Positions 35,639-45,011 of a stretch of DNA of 64,000 bases are shown here, in pieces (the stretch's first letter is position 1; each line of letters opens with the position of its first letter). The translations under genes were made by a program, and so were the position numbers. The notes under the pieces were generated by a model. The model worked only from the letters and a program-made list of their open reading frames with translations. It made no database searches and was not told the origin of the DNA. Source of the stretch: Desulfosporosinus youngiae DSM 17734 (lineage in GTDB: Bacteria > Bacillota > Desulfitobacteriia > Desulfitobacteriales > Desulfitobacteriaceae); assembly GCF_000244895.1 (NCBI RefSeq), contig NZ_CM001441.1, positions 5,112,198-5,176,197 on the forward strand, in the 5' to 3' direction.

Positions 35639-37491
35639 CCTTTCAACTCAATCTGAACCCCTCTGCCCGGGCAAACTCCGCACCCGGTACAATCCTCATA
35701 TCGACAGTCGATGGTCTTTGCTTCCTGCAGCGCCCGATGGTGTTCTTCGACTAAAAACCGTTTCGACACACCGCTTCCTATATGCTCCCAAGGTAAGATG
35801 TCATCATAATCCATGGCTCGGTTAGCGTAAAAACGAGGGTCGATTCCCAGTTCTTTGAAACCTTCCATCCACACATCGTATTGGAATTGCTCAGACCATC
35901 CATCAAAACGACATCCGCGTTTGACCGCCCATTCCAGGAGTGGGGCCAGCCTGCGGTCCCCTTTGGCAAAGACGGCTTCCAGATAACTTGTGGTAACATC
36001 GTGATAGTTATATTTTAAGCGTCGATCTCTCAATTTCTCTCTCAAGTATTTTTGCTTTAGTTCCACGGAAGAGCCTGCTTCCTGAGGTTCCCATTGAAAG
36101 GGGGTATGGCTTTTCGGAACAAAAACACTGGTCGAGATCGTCACTGTGATATTTCGGCGTCCCAGCTTGGTTCCCAGATTAGCAACTTTCTTGGCTAAAT
36201 CAACAATTCCATCGATGTCTTCCTGAGTCTCCGTCGGCAAGCCAACCATAAAGTAGAGCTTAATGGTCGACCATCCCTTTTTGAAGGCTGCTTCTGCCGC
36301 ATTTAAGAGATTTTCTTCATTGACACCTTTGTTAATAACGTCACGCAAGCGCTGGGTTCCTGCTTCCGGAGCAAAGGTTATGCCGGATTTACGAGCCTTT
36401 TGCACTGTCTCGGCTAAATCCACATCAAAGGAGTCGACTCGCAGTGACGGGAGGGAAACTCCAACTCCTTCAGTGCTATGCTTTTCCAGGATGTTATGAA
36501 TCACGGGCTGAATACAGGTGTAATCTCCAGTGGACAGGGAGGTGAGGGCTATTTGATCGTAGCCTGTAGACCGCACCAATTCCTCCGTTTGCTTGAGAAG
36601 GGTTTCCGGCGAACGTTCTCGAACCGGCCGGTAAATCATACCCGCTTGGCAGAAACGGCAACCCCGCGAGCAGCCCCGCATGACTTCCAGCATCATTCGG
36701 TCATGGACAATCTCTAAGTAGGGGACTACCGGATGGGTGGGGTAAAAGGCTTGATCCAAGTCTGCAACGATGGCCTTCTCTACTACCGCCGGAACACCCG
36801 CTTCAGCCTCAATTCTTTCAATTCGGCCGTCCGGTTTATAGGTTACCTGGTAGAAGCCGGGGACGTAAACCCCTTGGACCTGGGCGACTTTCCGTAAAAA
36901 GTCCTGCCGGGAAACAGGGTTTTTCTTCTGCTCCGCCACTAAGCGAAGCACTTCCGGCAATTGCTCTTCACTTTCTCCGATGAGGAAAAAGTCAATAAAT
37001 TCAACCAGAGGTTCAGGGTTATAGGCGCAGGGACCTCCGGCGATAATCCAAGGGTCCTCTGGTCCGCGTTCCTCTGTCCGCATGGGGATTCCGGCTAAGT
37101 CCAGCATGTTGAGGATATTGGTAAAACTCATTTCATACTGAAGAGTAAATCCGACTACATCAAAGGCTTTGAGTGGTTTAAAGGACTCCAGGGCGTAGAG
37201 GGGGATTTCCCGAGCGCGCATTTCCTTTTCCATATCCACCCAAGGGGCAAAAACTCTTTCACAGAGAAATTCCGGGAAAGAATTGACCAGGTGGTAAAGG
37301 ATACGGGTTCCTAGATGGGACATTCCCACTTCGTACACATCCGGAAAGGCAAAAACCATCTGCACTTCGGTTTTATCCCAATCTTTTTTTATGACATTCC
37401 ATTCTGATCCGATATATCGGCTAGGTTTCAAGACTTTAGGCAAAAAGCGTTCGACCTGCCGGCGTATACCCGCCGCGGTAGTATTACTCAT
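35635..37491 (-). CDS. TIGR03960 family B12-binding-domain radical SAM protein
   Basis: 618 residues. The N-terminal half has a cobalamin-binding-like domain (VYEVGMSHLGTRILYHLVNS), the radical SAM centre is MRGCSRGCRFCQAG with CxxxCxxC near residue 275, and a further cysteine cluster CRYEDCTGCGVCPG closes the protein. The family is conserved in Clostridia with DUF2344 and rng but has no established reaction. It is tightly coupled to the next gene. Confidence 0.92.
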   Translation of the reverse strand: MSNTTAAGIRRQVERFLPKVLKPSRYIGSEWNVIKKDWDKTEVQMVFAFPDVYEVGMSHLGTRILYHLVNSFPEFLCERVFAPWVDMEKEMRAREIPLYALESFKPLKAFDVVGFTLQYEMSFTNILNMLDLAGIPMRTEERGPEDPWIIAGGPCAYNPEPLVEFIDFFLIGESEEQLPEVLRLVAEQKKNPVSRQDFLRKVAQVQGVYVPGFYQVTYKPDGRIERIEAEAGVPAVVEKAIVADLDQAFYPTHPVVPYLEIVHDRMMLEVMRGCSRGCRFCQAGMIYRPVRERSPETLLKQTEELVRSTGYDQIALTSLSTGDYTCIQPVIHNILEKHSTEGVGVSLPSLRVDSFDVDLAETVQKARKSGITFAPEAGTQRLRDVINKGVNEENLLNAAEAAFKKGWSTIKLYFMVGLPTETQEDIDGIVDLAKKVANLGTKLGRRNITVTISTSVFVPKSHTPFQWEPQEAGSSVELKQKYLREKLRDRRLKYNYHDVTTSYLEAVFAKGDRRLAPLLEWAVKRGCRFDGWSEQFQYDVWMEGFKELGIDPRFYANRAMDYDDILPWEHIGSGVSKRFLVEEHHRALQEAKTIDCRYEDCTGCGVCPGRGVQIELKG

Positions 37492-37583
37492 GGTGTCAAG
37501 TTGGCCTCCCTTTGTTAACTATATTGTGAGCATAAATTATATCACATATAACTTAAATTCCCAACTTGTTAAACGGCAGGGCT

Positions 37584-38459
37584 TTATAGTTTGCCGACCG
37601 GGAAGCGGATTCCCTCCCGCAGCATTCCTTCCACAATATCCGTCTCGGTAAGAATCTTCTCCATCCCCATTTTGTCATTGGCAAGGTTGACCATGGCGTA
37701 GCGGTCCGGGGTGAATTCCTCGACGATTCGCACGAGGGGAGTATTTTTCTGAACGGTCAGCCAAATACTGCGCATTAATCCTCGTTTCATTAGATCCTCT
37801 TTCTTACGAGTTAAGTGCCGAAGAAAGGTGATATGAGCTGCAGATATTTCCTTTGTGCCGGCGAACCAGAAGAATCCCCCTAAAATCAGAAAGAAAAGCG
37901 GGCCATCTGAGAACTTACCCCTAACTCCTAAAACGATGCCATAAAGGGCAAAGATCACCCCCAGCCATTTGCCGGCCCCGGCTAAAAACTTGGTGGTTCG
38001 CACGAATCCAAACCCTTCCGAGCAAAGAGCCCTCACGACCCGCCCGCCATCTAAGGGCAAAACGGGAATTAAGTTAAAGGCTGCCAGCCAAAGGTTATAC
38101 CGCACAAAGTTGTCAGCGAATTCACCCGCCCACAACCCATTCCAGCGCAAAGTTTGAGCGATAAAAAGCAAGATAACGTTAAAGGCCGGACCTGCCAGGG
38201 CCATAATGCTCTCCTCAAGTTTCCTTCCTTCAAAGAGGCCGTCACAATAAGCAGCTCCTCCAAAGGGAAACAGTTCTAAGCCTTCGACTTTAAAGCCATA
38301 GGCTTTAGCCACTAAAAGATGCGCTAATTCGTGCCCTAGTACCAAGGTAAAGACCAGAAGAGCCTGGGCGGCTAAACCCAGGACTCCATAGAGCAGCAAA
38401 ACGACAAGAAATGAGGGATGGATTCGGATGCTCACCCCGGATAGTTTAAAAAGCTCCAT
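37584..38459 (-). CDS. spoIVFB: M50 intramembrane metalloprotease, SpoIVFB-like
   Basis: 291 residues. It has several membrane segments, the zinc motif LGHELAHLLVAK in the second, and the third ligand region IPVLPLDGGRVVRAL. A CBS-like domain fills the last 70 residues. In Bacillus SpoIVFB cleaves pro-sigma-K in the mother cell during sporulation. Position next to the M23 protein, minCDE and rng matches the spoIVF locus, so orthology is likely though not proven. Confidence 0.88.
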   Translation of the reverse strand: MELFKLSGVSIRIHPSFLVVLLLYGVLGLAAQALLVFTLVLGHELAHLLVAKAYGFKVEGLELFPFGGAAYCDGLFEGRKLEESIMALAGPAFNVILLFIAQTLRWNGLWAGEFADNFVRYNLWLAAFNLIPVLPLDGGRVVRALCSEGFGFVRTTKFLAGAGKWLGVIFALYGIVLGVRGKFSDGPLFFLILGGFFWFAGTKEISAAHITFLRHLTRKKEDLMKRGLMRSIWLTVQKNTPLVRIVEEFTPDRYAMVNLANDKMGMEKILTETDIVEGMLREGIRFPVGKL

Positions 38460-38541
38460 TTCTGCACTCCCCCTAGAAAGATAACGCCTTTTTCAAACCC
38501 TTAATTATGTGGAAGTCTGACACCCACACAATGGAAAATCA

Positions 38542-39309
38542 TCAGTTCTTGGCCTCCGGCGGAATAAGATAGGGGATCGGATTGAGGGGTTGGTCATTTT
38601 TTCTTAGTTCAAAATGCAGCCAGGGCTTTTTGAGAGGGGCGGAAAGTCCGACGGTCCCGACGGTCTGTCCTTTCTCAACCCGCTGACCTTTTTGCACCAA
38701 AATTTCGCCGAGATTTCCAAGCACTGTGGTCCAGCCGTCACCAAAATCGATTTTCACCAATTTACCCAACCGGGGATCTTCCCCGACCAGGGTTACAACC
38801 CCACCGGCAGGCGCAAAGACGGGAACCCCTAAAGAACTTCCCACATCCAGCCCTTGATGGACTGAATCATCGCTTCCTACCTCTCCAAACCCGGCCATAA
38901 CCGGCCCGGAAATGGGCGGTAAGAATTTTCCTTTCATTTTAAGATCGACTGGAACACTTTCGTTAGGAATCCCGCCTAAGGATAAGGCTTCTTTAGCCAT
39001 ATTGTTAAGGGCCGTGTAATAGTTTCCGGAATCCATTGCTCCCCGATATACGGAATGAACGGCTAAAGAAACACGATCCGAACCATTGGCACTGAAGAAC
39101 ACCATCAGGAATAACAGCGCGGCTAGAATGGTCCGCTTCTGTACGCCATTCCAATGATTAAAGAAATCCTCCCATCCCCTCTTGGCCGGAGTCCGGTGAC
39201 GTCCGTACCGGGTATCGCGCGGGCTCGATTTGCCCCGCCCCTGTTCTTTTCCTACTTCATGGATTGCCCGTTCCCATTCCCAATCATCCCAGCGTTCAAA
39301 AGGATTCAT
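38542..39309 (-). CDS. spoIVFA: M23/LytM-domain membrane protein, SpoIVFA-like
   Basis: About 255 residues from the ATG at 39309, with AAGGGG upstream; a longer frame to 39387 only translates intergenic repeats. A basic N-terminal segment (MNPFERWDDWEWERAIHEVG) is followed by one membrane helix (RTILAALLFLMVFFSA) and a C-terminal LytM domain with HQGLD and WLHFELRK. SpoIVFA holds SpoIVFB inactive and uses its LytM domain as a processing target. Metal ligands appear kept here, so peptidase activity cannot be excluded. Confidence 0.85.
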   Translation of the reverse strand: MNPFERWDDWEWERAIHEVGKEQGRGKSSPRDTRYGRHRTPAKRGWEDFFNHWNGVQKRTILAALLFLMVFFSANGSDRVSLAVHSVYRGAMDSGNYYTALNNMAKEALSLGGIPNESVPVDLKMKGKFLPPISGPVMAGFGEVGSDDSVHQGLDVGSSLGVPVFAPAGGVVTLVGEDPRLGKLVKIDFGDGWTTVLGNLGEILVQKGQRVEKGQTVGTVGLSAPLKKPWLHFELRKNDQPLNPIPYLIPPEAKN

Positions 39310-39326
39310 CCACTCAACCCCTTTTG

Positions 39327-39390
39327 CGAAGTTCGAGGTTCGAGGCCCGAAGTTCGCTTCAGGCACGAACTGCGAACTACGAACCACGAT
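39327..39390. repeat. Cluster of short GTTCG/CGAAC direct and inverted repeats
   Basis: GAAGTTCGAGGTTCGAGG is followed by an imperfect inverted set ending CGAACTACGAACCACG. Related words occur in other gaps of this block, at 39486-39500, 40731-40745 and 44995-45011. They lie only between genes and may be decayed small palindromic elements. Confidence 0.5.
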
Positions 39391-39504
39391 GATAGCTCGT
39401 ACATCCTGTTAAACTATTCTACGCGCAAGCAAAAAAAATAGAACTGCGAAGCAGTCCTATTTCGAGGTCAATATGATTTTGGTTTAGGGCAACTTCGAAC
39501 CACG

Positions 39505-40665
39505 CTAGAACATCATCCTTCGATGCCTTAAATTGACACTTAACAAGAGTCCAATCGAGGCCATGTTGGCCCACATGGCACTGCCCCCGGCACTAATGAG
39601 GGGGAGTGGAATTCCTGTGACGGGCATGATCCCGGAGGTCATTCCGACATTGACAAGAATATGAAAGGTGAACATGGAAACAATCCCGGCAGCAATCAAC
39701 ATTCCATACGAATCCTGCGCTTTCACAGCGATACTGATGCCGCGCAAAAGAAAAATCAGGAAGAGAAAAAGTAAGGTGATAGTACCGATAAAGCCGAACT
39801 CTTCTCCCACGACTGAAAAAACAAAGTCAGTGTGGTGTTCCGGCAGGAAGTTCAGCTGACCCTGTGTTCCCATGCGATAGCCTTTTCCCCATAAACCACC
39901 TGATCCGATCGCCCAAAGAGATTGCAGAATATGCCATCCGTCTCCTGTCTTATCGGCCGCCGGATCCATGAAGATAATCAGGCGGTTTAACTGATATTCC
40001 TGCAAGGGAAGAGGGAGTCCTTGAGCCCATTGCAGCCACCCGGGTAAGTCATCGGCAAAGTGCAGCCAAAGTGCGATTCCTACGATAACGGCTCCTCCCA
40101 ATAACAGGCCCCCGAATTTATAAGGGTTTGCTCCCGCAACGAACATCATCCCTATAAATATGGCCACAAAAACTAAGGTTGTCCCAAGGTCCGGTTGTTT
40201 AAAGATGAGGAGCATAGGCACCAAGACAAACAAAAAGGGCGGTATGAAATCCTTGAAATTATTGAGTTTTCCTTTTCGTTCCGCTAAAAAGTCTCCCAGG
40301 GTAAGAATGATAAAGATCTTGGCAAACTCGGAGGGCTGGATTCCTATACTTTCAGTTATATAAATCCAGCGGGTAGCGCCTTTGGCTGTGTCTCCAAAAA
40401 AGATGACAATCAGGAGTAAGAGCAAATTAAAGCCATAAATCCACCATCGGAAATGCCGCCATTTTCGATAATCGATGGCTGCTATGGTTATTGCAATCAC
40501 AGTCCCCGTCAAGATCCAGATTGTTTGAGTCCGAACATAATGCAGAGGAACGGATTTAATGACATTAATTGAAGCCGTGCTCAGGATCAAAAGGCTGGCC
40601 GCTAATAACAGTATGGTAAACAGGATAAATAGTAAGTCGAGGTTCCTTAATGCTCGTTTATCCAA
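39505..40665 (-). CDS. rodA: RodA/FtsW/SpoVE family peptidoglycan polymerase
   Basis: 386 residues with ten membrane segments. Conserved family blocks are FQPSEFAKI-like GIQPSEFAKIFIILTLGDFL, FKQPDLGTTLVFVAIFIGMM, the large loop with EYQLNRLIIFMDP, and the C-terminal GMTSGIMPVTGIPLPLISAG. It polymerises lipid II during elongation with PBP2, which lies four genes upstream. The start is a TTG with AAGGGG upstream. About 210 bases separate it from minE, with a terminator between. Confidence 0.94.
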   Translation of the reverse strand: MDKRALRNLDLLFILFTILLLAASLLILSTASINVIKSVPLHYVRTQTIWILTGTVIAITIAAIDYRKWRHFRWWIYGFNLLLLLIVIFFGDTAKGATRWIYITESIGIQPSEFAKIFIILTLGDFLAERKGKLNNFKDFIPPFLFVLVPMLLIFKQPDLGTTLVFVAIFIGMMFVAGANPYKFGGLLLGGAVIVGIALWLHFADDLPGWLQWAQGLPLPLQEYQLNRLIIFMDPAADKTGDGWHILQSLWAIGSGGLWGKGYRMGTQGQLNFLPEHHTDFVFSVVGEEFGFIGTITLLFLFLIFLLRGISIAVKAQDSYGMLIAAGIVSMFTFHILVNVGMTSGIMPVTGIPLPLISAGGSAMWANMASIGLLLSVNLRHRRMMF

Positions 40666-40823
40666 GTTAAATTCCCCTTAGGTTATTTTATGAATACTCG
40701 CCTGATCATTATAACACATCCGGCTCAAGGTTCGAAGTTCGAGCACTTAATTTGAGTCTGTAAGAAGTGTCAGTGTGGAGCTGCGTGAGAGAATTTTAAG
40801 AATTACGGTTTCGCACAGCCCAT

Positions 40824-40853
40824 AAAAAAACCAGGGAGGTTTCCCCCCTGGCT
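40824..40853 (-). terminator. Intrinsic terminator after minE
   Basis: On the minus strand GCCAGGGGGGAAACCTCCCTGG forms a GC-rich hairpin followed by seven T, about 20 bases after the minE stop. Confidence 0.85.
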
Positions 40854-40874
40854 TAATCTTTTTTGTTATTCGAA

Positions 40875-41159
40875 CTACCCTTTGGCGGCATAATCCCGCT
40901 TCATTTTCACGACCGGAATGTTAGCAACTAAGGCCACTTCCCGATCATCCTGGCAGAGATTACACTCGAGTGCATTTTCATCGATCTCCATGTAGTTGGA
41001 GATCACTCTGACTAAGTCTTCCCTTAATTGGTTGAGCATGGCGGGTGAAATGCTGGCGCGGTCATGCACTAAGACGAGCCTTAGACGTTCTTTTGCCACC
41101 GTCTTGCTCGAGGCACTTTCCCTGCCAAGCATTCGGTTAATAAATTCTAACAAGGACAA
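40875..41159 (-). CDS. minE: Cell division topological specificity factor MinE
   Basis: 94 residues, typical length. The membrane-targeting start MSLLEFINRMLGRESASSKT and the conserved AKERLRLVLVHDRASISPAM are diagnostic. MinE drives pole-to-pole oscillation of MinD. Its presence in a spore former is normal for this clostridial group, unlike Bacillus, which uses DivIVA/MinJ. Confidence 0.95.
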   Translation of the reverse strand: MSLLEFINRMLGRESASSKTVAKERLRLVLVHDRASISPAMLNQLREDLVRVISNYMEIDENALECNLCQDDREVALVANIPVVKMKRDYAAKG

Positions 41160-41182
41160 TTCCTCCTCTCAGTACCGATCGG

Positions 41183-41977
41183 TCAACGCATACCAATGAG
41201 TCGCTTGAGTCTATCCATAATTCCTGTAGGTACTTCAAGGTTCATCAGGGGGACGTCTTCCCCTTGAATTCGTTTTGTAATTCGCCGGTAAGCCTCTCCC
41301 GCCTTTGATCCTTGGTCCATCACTGCGGGTTCTCCCTTGTTTGTAGAAACCACGATACTCTCGTCTTCGGGAACCACACCAATCAGTTCGATTGCCAAAA
41401 TATCCAGGATATCTGAGATATCCATCATGTCCCCGCGTTTCACCATATCCGGGCGAAGACGGTTAATAATCAGTTTTGGATTTCTCAGCTCCGAGGCTTC
41501 CAGTAACCCGATAATACGGTCCGCGTCACGAACGGCGCTCACTTCGGGGGTACAAACGACAACCGCCCGGTCCGCACCGGCAATCGCATTGCGGAATCCT
41601 TGTTCGATGCCGGCCGGACAGTCAATGATCGCATAATCAAATTCTGCTTTGAGTTCGTTGCATAATGCTTTCATCTGTTCCGGATTAACGGCTGTTTTAT
41701 CCTTCGTTTGGGCTGCGGGGAGCAAAAAGAGATTTGTAAAACGTTTATCTTTAATGAGAGCTTGCTTTAAGCGGCAGTTTCCACTGGTTACATCAACCAG
41801 GTCGTAAACGATACGGTTTTCCAAGCCTAAGACCACATCAAGGTTACGCAAACCGATATCTGTATCGACAAGAACGACTTTGTGTCCATTATTTGCTAAG
41901 CCTGTGCCAATATTAGCCGATGTCGTCGTCTTGCCTACGCCCCCTTTTCCAGAAGTTACTACGATTATCTCACCCAT
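41183..41977 (-). CDS. minD: Septum-site-determining ATPase MinD
   Basis: 264 residues from the ATG at 41977 (MGEIIVVTSGKGGVGKTTTS), with an AAGG-type site upstream. The deviant Walker A KGGVGKTT is followed by VLVDTDIGLRNLDVVLGLEN and YAIIDCPAGIE, and the C-terminus ends in the amphipathic membrane helix IMDRLKRLIGMR. It recruits MinC and responds to MinE. Confidence 0.97.
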   Translation of the reverse strand: MGEIIVVTSGKGGVGKTTTSANIGTGLANNGHKVVLVDTDIGLRNLDVVLGLENRIVYDLVDVTSGNCRLKQALIKDKRFTNLFLLPAAQTKDKTAVNPEQMKALCNELKAEFDYAIIDCPAGIEQGFRNAIAGADRAVVVCTPEVSAVRDADRIIGLLEASELRNPKLIINRLRPDMVKRGDMMDISDILDILAIELIGVVPEDESIVVSTNKGEPAVMDQGSKAGEAYRRITKRIQGEDVPLMNLEVPTGIMDRLKRLIGMR

Positions 41978-42011
41978 AGTTAGACCTGCCTTTCCATATA
42001 GAGTTATTTCA

Positions 42012-42722
42012 TTAACGGGCCTTGCTTCGCCAGCCATTCATACCGGCCGCTTCTACCTGCAATTGGTCATCTTTAATCCTGGCAATCTCCGGACCGCGTC
42101 CATCGGTTCCATCATCCGGCGCCCTCGTCACTAAATCCGCGATTCTCAATTGGGTAGGTGCCAAATGATAGGCGCTCACTGAGGCCTTCCGGTCACCTGT
42201 CGCTCCGGCATGGGCAACCCCTCGAAGGGATCCCAGAACGACAATATTACCGGTCGCTATTATTTCTGCACCCGGGTTTACGTCACCCTGCACGACAACA
42301 TGCCCTTCAAATTGTACACTCTTGCCAGAACGAAGTGTACGTTCTATGAAGAGACAGTGTCCTTCCAGCATTCCCTCCTCCCGGAGGCGCGCGTCTTTTT
42401 CCTCAGTTCCATAAGACTTTGCCTTACTTGGAAGGTAGACTTCTTCTGATCTTAACCATCCCGCAAGTTCCAACCGATGTTGGTTTAGGGCTGTTGCTAA
42501 ACCGGCATGTTCTTCCTCTGTGAATTCTCGTTTTCCAGCATAGCATCGGACGCTTGCTCCCTGGAGAAATTGATCAGAGTTCTTCATAAGGTTATTGAGT
42601 TCATTAATCAGCAATCCAAAGTCCGCGGCTGGATCAAGGTATAACACCAATCCATCGCGGGTGCCCTTAAGTGCCACATGTTCTGTCCGTGTCAACCTGC
42701 ACAATCCCCCATCGCTTGTCAT
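42012..42722 (-). CDS. minC: Septum-site-determining protein MinC
   Basis: 236 residues. The C-terminal beta-helix domain is clear: ERTLRSGKSVQFEGHVVVQG, DVNPGAEIIATGNIVVLGSL and RGVAHAGATGDRKASVSAYH. The N-terminal domain (about residues 1-105) is divergent. MinC inhibits FtsZ assembly away from midcell. It is the first gene of minCDE; the ribosome site is weak. Confidence 0.95.
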   Translation of the reverse strand: MTSDGGLCRLTRTEHVALKGTRDGLVLYLDPAADFGLLINELNNLMKNSDQFLQGASVRCYAGKREFTEEEHAGLATALNQHRLELAGWLRSEEVYLPSKAKSYGTEEKDARLREEGMLEGHCLFIERTLRSGKSVQFEGHVVVQGDVNPGAEIIATGNIVVLGSLRGVAHAGATGDRKASVSAYHLAPTQLRIADLVTRAPDDGTDGRGPEIARIKDDQLQVEAAGMNGWRSKAR

Positions 42723-42821
42723 AATCTACCGGTCAGTAAGTATAATTTCGGTTGGCATAAGTTTTCTCTAAATGCTTTTCTATAAATTCTACAAGCCTGT
42801 CCAAATTCCCTTTATCCAAAT

Positions 42822-42852
42822 AAAAAAAACGAGGACAAATTTCCTCGTTTTT
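42822..42852 (-). terminator. Intrinsic terminator after the PBP2 gene
   Basis: AAAACGAGGAAATTTGTCCTCG then eight T on the minus strand, directly after the PBP2 stop codon. Confidence 0.85.
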
Positions 42853-44963
42853 CAGCCTTCATTCGTGTTCTTCCAATCAAAATATTCCATAAAAGCCGCC
42901 TTGGCGACCAAACCTGCTGTTTCCCCACCGTGTCCTCCAAATTCAACCACCCCGGCGAAGGCAATCTGGGGATGGTCATAGGGAGCAAAGGCCACAAAGA
43001 CCCCGTTGAATATTTCTCCCGAAATCGTATCTTTTGACCCGATCTGAGCGGTTCCCGTCTTTCCTCCGCCGGAGAATTGGGGTACATCCGAGAAAAGCCA
43101 GTTGGCGGTTCCTTCCCCAGTCGTTACAGCGCGCATCCCCTGTTTGACTTGGTCCAAAACCTCCGGAGAAATCGAAACCGTATTCAGAACTTCAGGTTCG
43201 TATTGTTTAACGGTTTCCCCAGTAATTGGATCCAAGAGTTTATCGACTACAAAGGGACGATAGTGTTTTCCGCCATTGACCAAGGTTGCAACATAGTTAG
43301 CCAACTGCAAGGGGGTATAGGCGTTATATCCTTGTCCGATGGAATTGTTGTAACTGTCGTAGACTCTCCAGTCAACATGTTCACTGATCTGTTGCTTATA
43401 CCAAACTTCAACCTGCTTAATCTCCCCGTCTTTCTGGGATTGTAGTTTCTCTTTAGCCTTGGCATCAGCGGCCTGCTCCAGCTTGGGCGCGTAATTAGCC
43501 TCAATTTCTTCCAGTTTTTTGGCGCGGGACTTCTCATAGGTGGGACCAAAATAGCTTTTCTTCCATTCTGCTGAGGGAGCGATCCCTTTAGCTTCTCCGG
43601 GCAGATCGACTCCGCTTTCGATGCCAAGACCAAATTCGCGGGCGACCTTACCCATCATCTCGGGATTGGAGTCGAAGACTCGCCGGCCCATGACCTCAAA
43701 ATAGATATTCGAGGATTTGGCCAGCGCCCGGTAAAGATTGACATGACCAAAGTAATTGTAACCCCATTCTGCGACCCCTTGTTGTTGAGAAGCAAGGCCT
43801 CCTAAGGAGGTTAGTTTATCATCGATCTGTTCATAGGGTGTCGTTAGTCCCAGTTGCAAGGCCGACATTGCTGTCACCATTTTAAAAACCGATCCCGGCG
43901 GATACAGGCCGGTCAAAGCTCGATTCAGGGAAGCTGCTTCTGAGGCACGTTTGGGGTCTTGAGGCCAATATTTATCGGCTATTTGCTCAGAGATAATGCC
44001 GATCAACTCGTTGGGGTTCATTGCCGGCCGGGAGGTCATAGCCAGGATTTTCCCGGTGTTGACATCCATGACAACCGCCGCTCCCGCATGAGCCGTCGGG
44101 TTTTTCTTTTGAATATCCACGATAACTTGATCAAGGGTATCATCCACAATCTTTTGCAAGTCGGCGTCAATGGTTAGTTGAACCGTCTTTCCTGCTTCCG
44201 CCGGTTGGATAATCTGTTTGGAAACAGGCCGGGCGTTGTTATCGACTTCAACTTGTTGAACCCCTTCCCTGCCCCTCAGCCAAAAATCGTAGGATTTTTC
44301 GACTCCCATTTTACCGACCAGATCCCCTTGAGCATAGACAAAATCCGCCTCTTGGGCATCCGGGTTTTTGTTCAACTGGGTAATTTCCGCAGCTGAAATC
44401 TCCTGAACATAGCCTAAGACCTGCCCAAGAAGGGTTTCTTGCGGATAAGAACGAACAGGAATCGCATCAACACTGACCCCGGGAAGCTCCTCCTGATGTT
44501 CCGCTATAACCGCCTGGAGCTCGGGAGGGATCTCATCCAGGATAATGACCGGGCGATAACGCTCCCACTGGTGATTTTGGATATTGGCAAAGATATCTTC
44601 GGCGATTGAATTCACCGTCTGATTGGCATTGGGCCAATAGGGCTGGATGTATCCTGCTAAGAGCATGACGACTTCTTTCCAGCTGTTTCCTTTTGATTGC
44701 TGCAAATCCATCCAGTCTAAATGAAGAACGAACTCCGGAATACTTGTGACAAGAAGTTTACCGTTTCTGTCCACTATATCTCCCCGTGTAGGAGGCACCT
44801 TGACCAGCTTCATGACGTTTCCCTGAGCCAGGGCAGAGTAATAGGAGCCTTGGGCAATCTGCAGGCGCCAGAGGTTAAAGCCTAAAATCAAAAAAACAAG
44901 AACCACAACGGCAGTTAAACCCCAGAGTCGATAGATGTAAGGTTTTCTTTCTTTGTCATCCAT
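42852..44963 (-). CDS. mrdA: Penicillin-binding protein 2 (elongation transpeptidase)
   Basis: 703 residues. One N-terminal membrane helix, the class B dimerisation domain with RGDIVDRNGKLL, and a transpeptidase domain with SVFK (S358, K361), SSN and KTGT motifs. It cross-links side-wall peptidoglycan with RodA and MreBCD. A charged helical insertion of about 60 residues (starting near EKSRAKKLEEIEANYAPKLE, around residue 475) sits between the SxN and KTG motifs. GAGGAG precedes the ATG. Confidence 0.95.
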   Translation of the reverse strand: MDDKERKPYIYRLWGLTAVVVLVFLILGFNLWRLQIAQGSYYSALAQGNVMKLVKVPPTRGDIVDRNGKLLVTSIPEFVLHLDWMDLQQSKGNSWKEVVMLLAGYIQPYWPNANQTVNSIAEDIFANIQNHQWERYRPVIILDEIPPELQAVIAEHQEELPGVSVDAIPVRSYPQETLLGQVLGYVQEISAAEITQLNKNPDAQEADFVYAQGDLVGKMGVEKSYDFWLRGREGVQQVEVDNNARPVSKQIIQPAEAGKTVQLTIDADLQKIVDDTLDQVIVDIQKKNPTAHAGAAVVMDVNTGKILAMTSRPAMNPNELIGIISEQIADKYWPQDPKRASEAASLNRALTGLYPPGSVFKMVTAMSALQLGLTTPYEQIDDKLTSLGGLASQQQGVAEWGYNYFGHVNLYRALAKSSNIYFEVMGRRVFDSNPEMMGKVAREFGLGIESGVDLPGEAKGIAPSAEWKKSYFGPTYEKSRAKKLEEIEANYAPKLEQAADAKAKEKLQSQKDGEIKQVEVWYKQQISEHVDWRVYDSYNNSIGQGYNAYTPLQLANYVATLVNGGKHYRPFVVDKLLDPITGETVKQYEPEVLNTVSISPEVLDQVKQGMRAVTTGEGTANWLFSDVPQFSGGGKTGTAQIGSKDTISGEIFNGVFVAFAPYDHPQIAFAGVVEFGGHGGETAGLVAKAAFMEYFDWKNTNEG

Positions 44964-45011
44964 TCAAAAAAACTCCTCTGCACGTTTTTTTATAAGGTTC
45001 GAGGCTCGATG

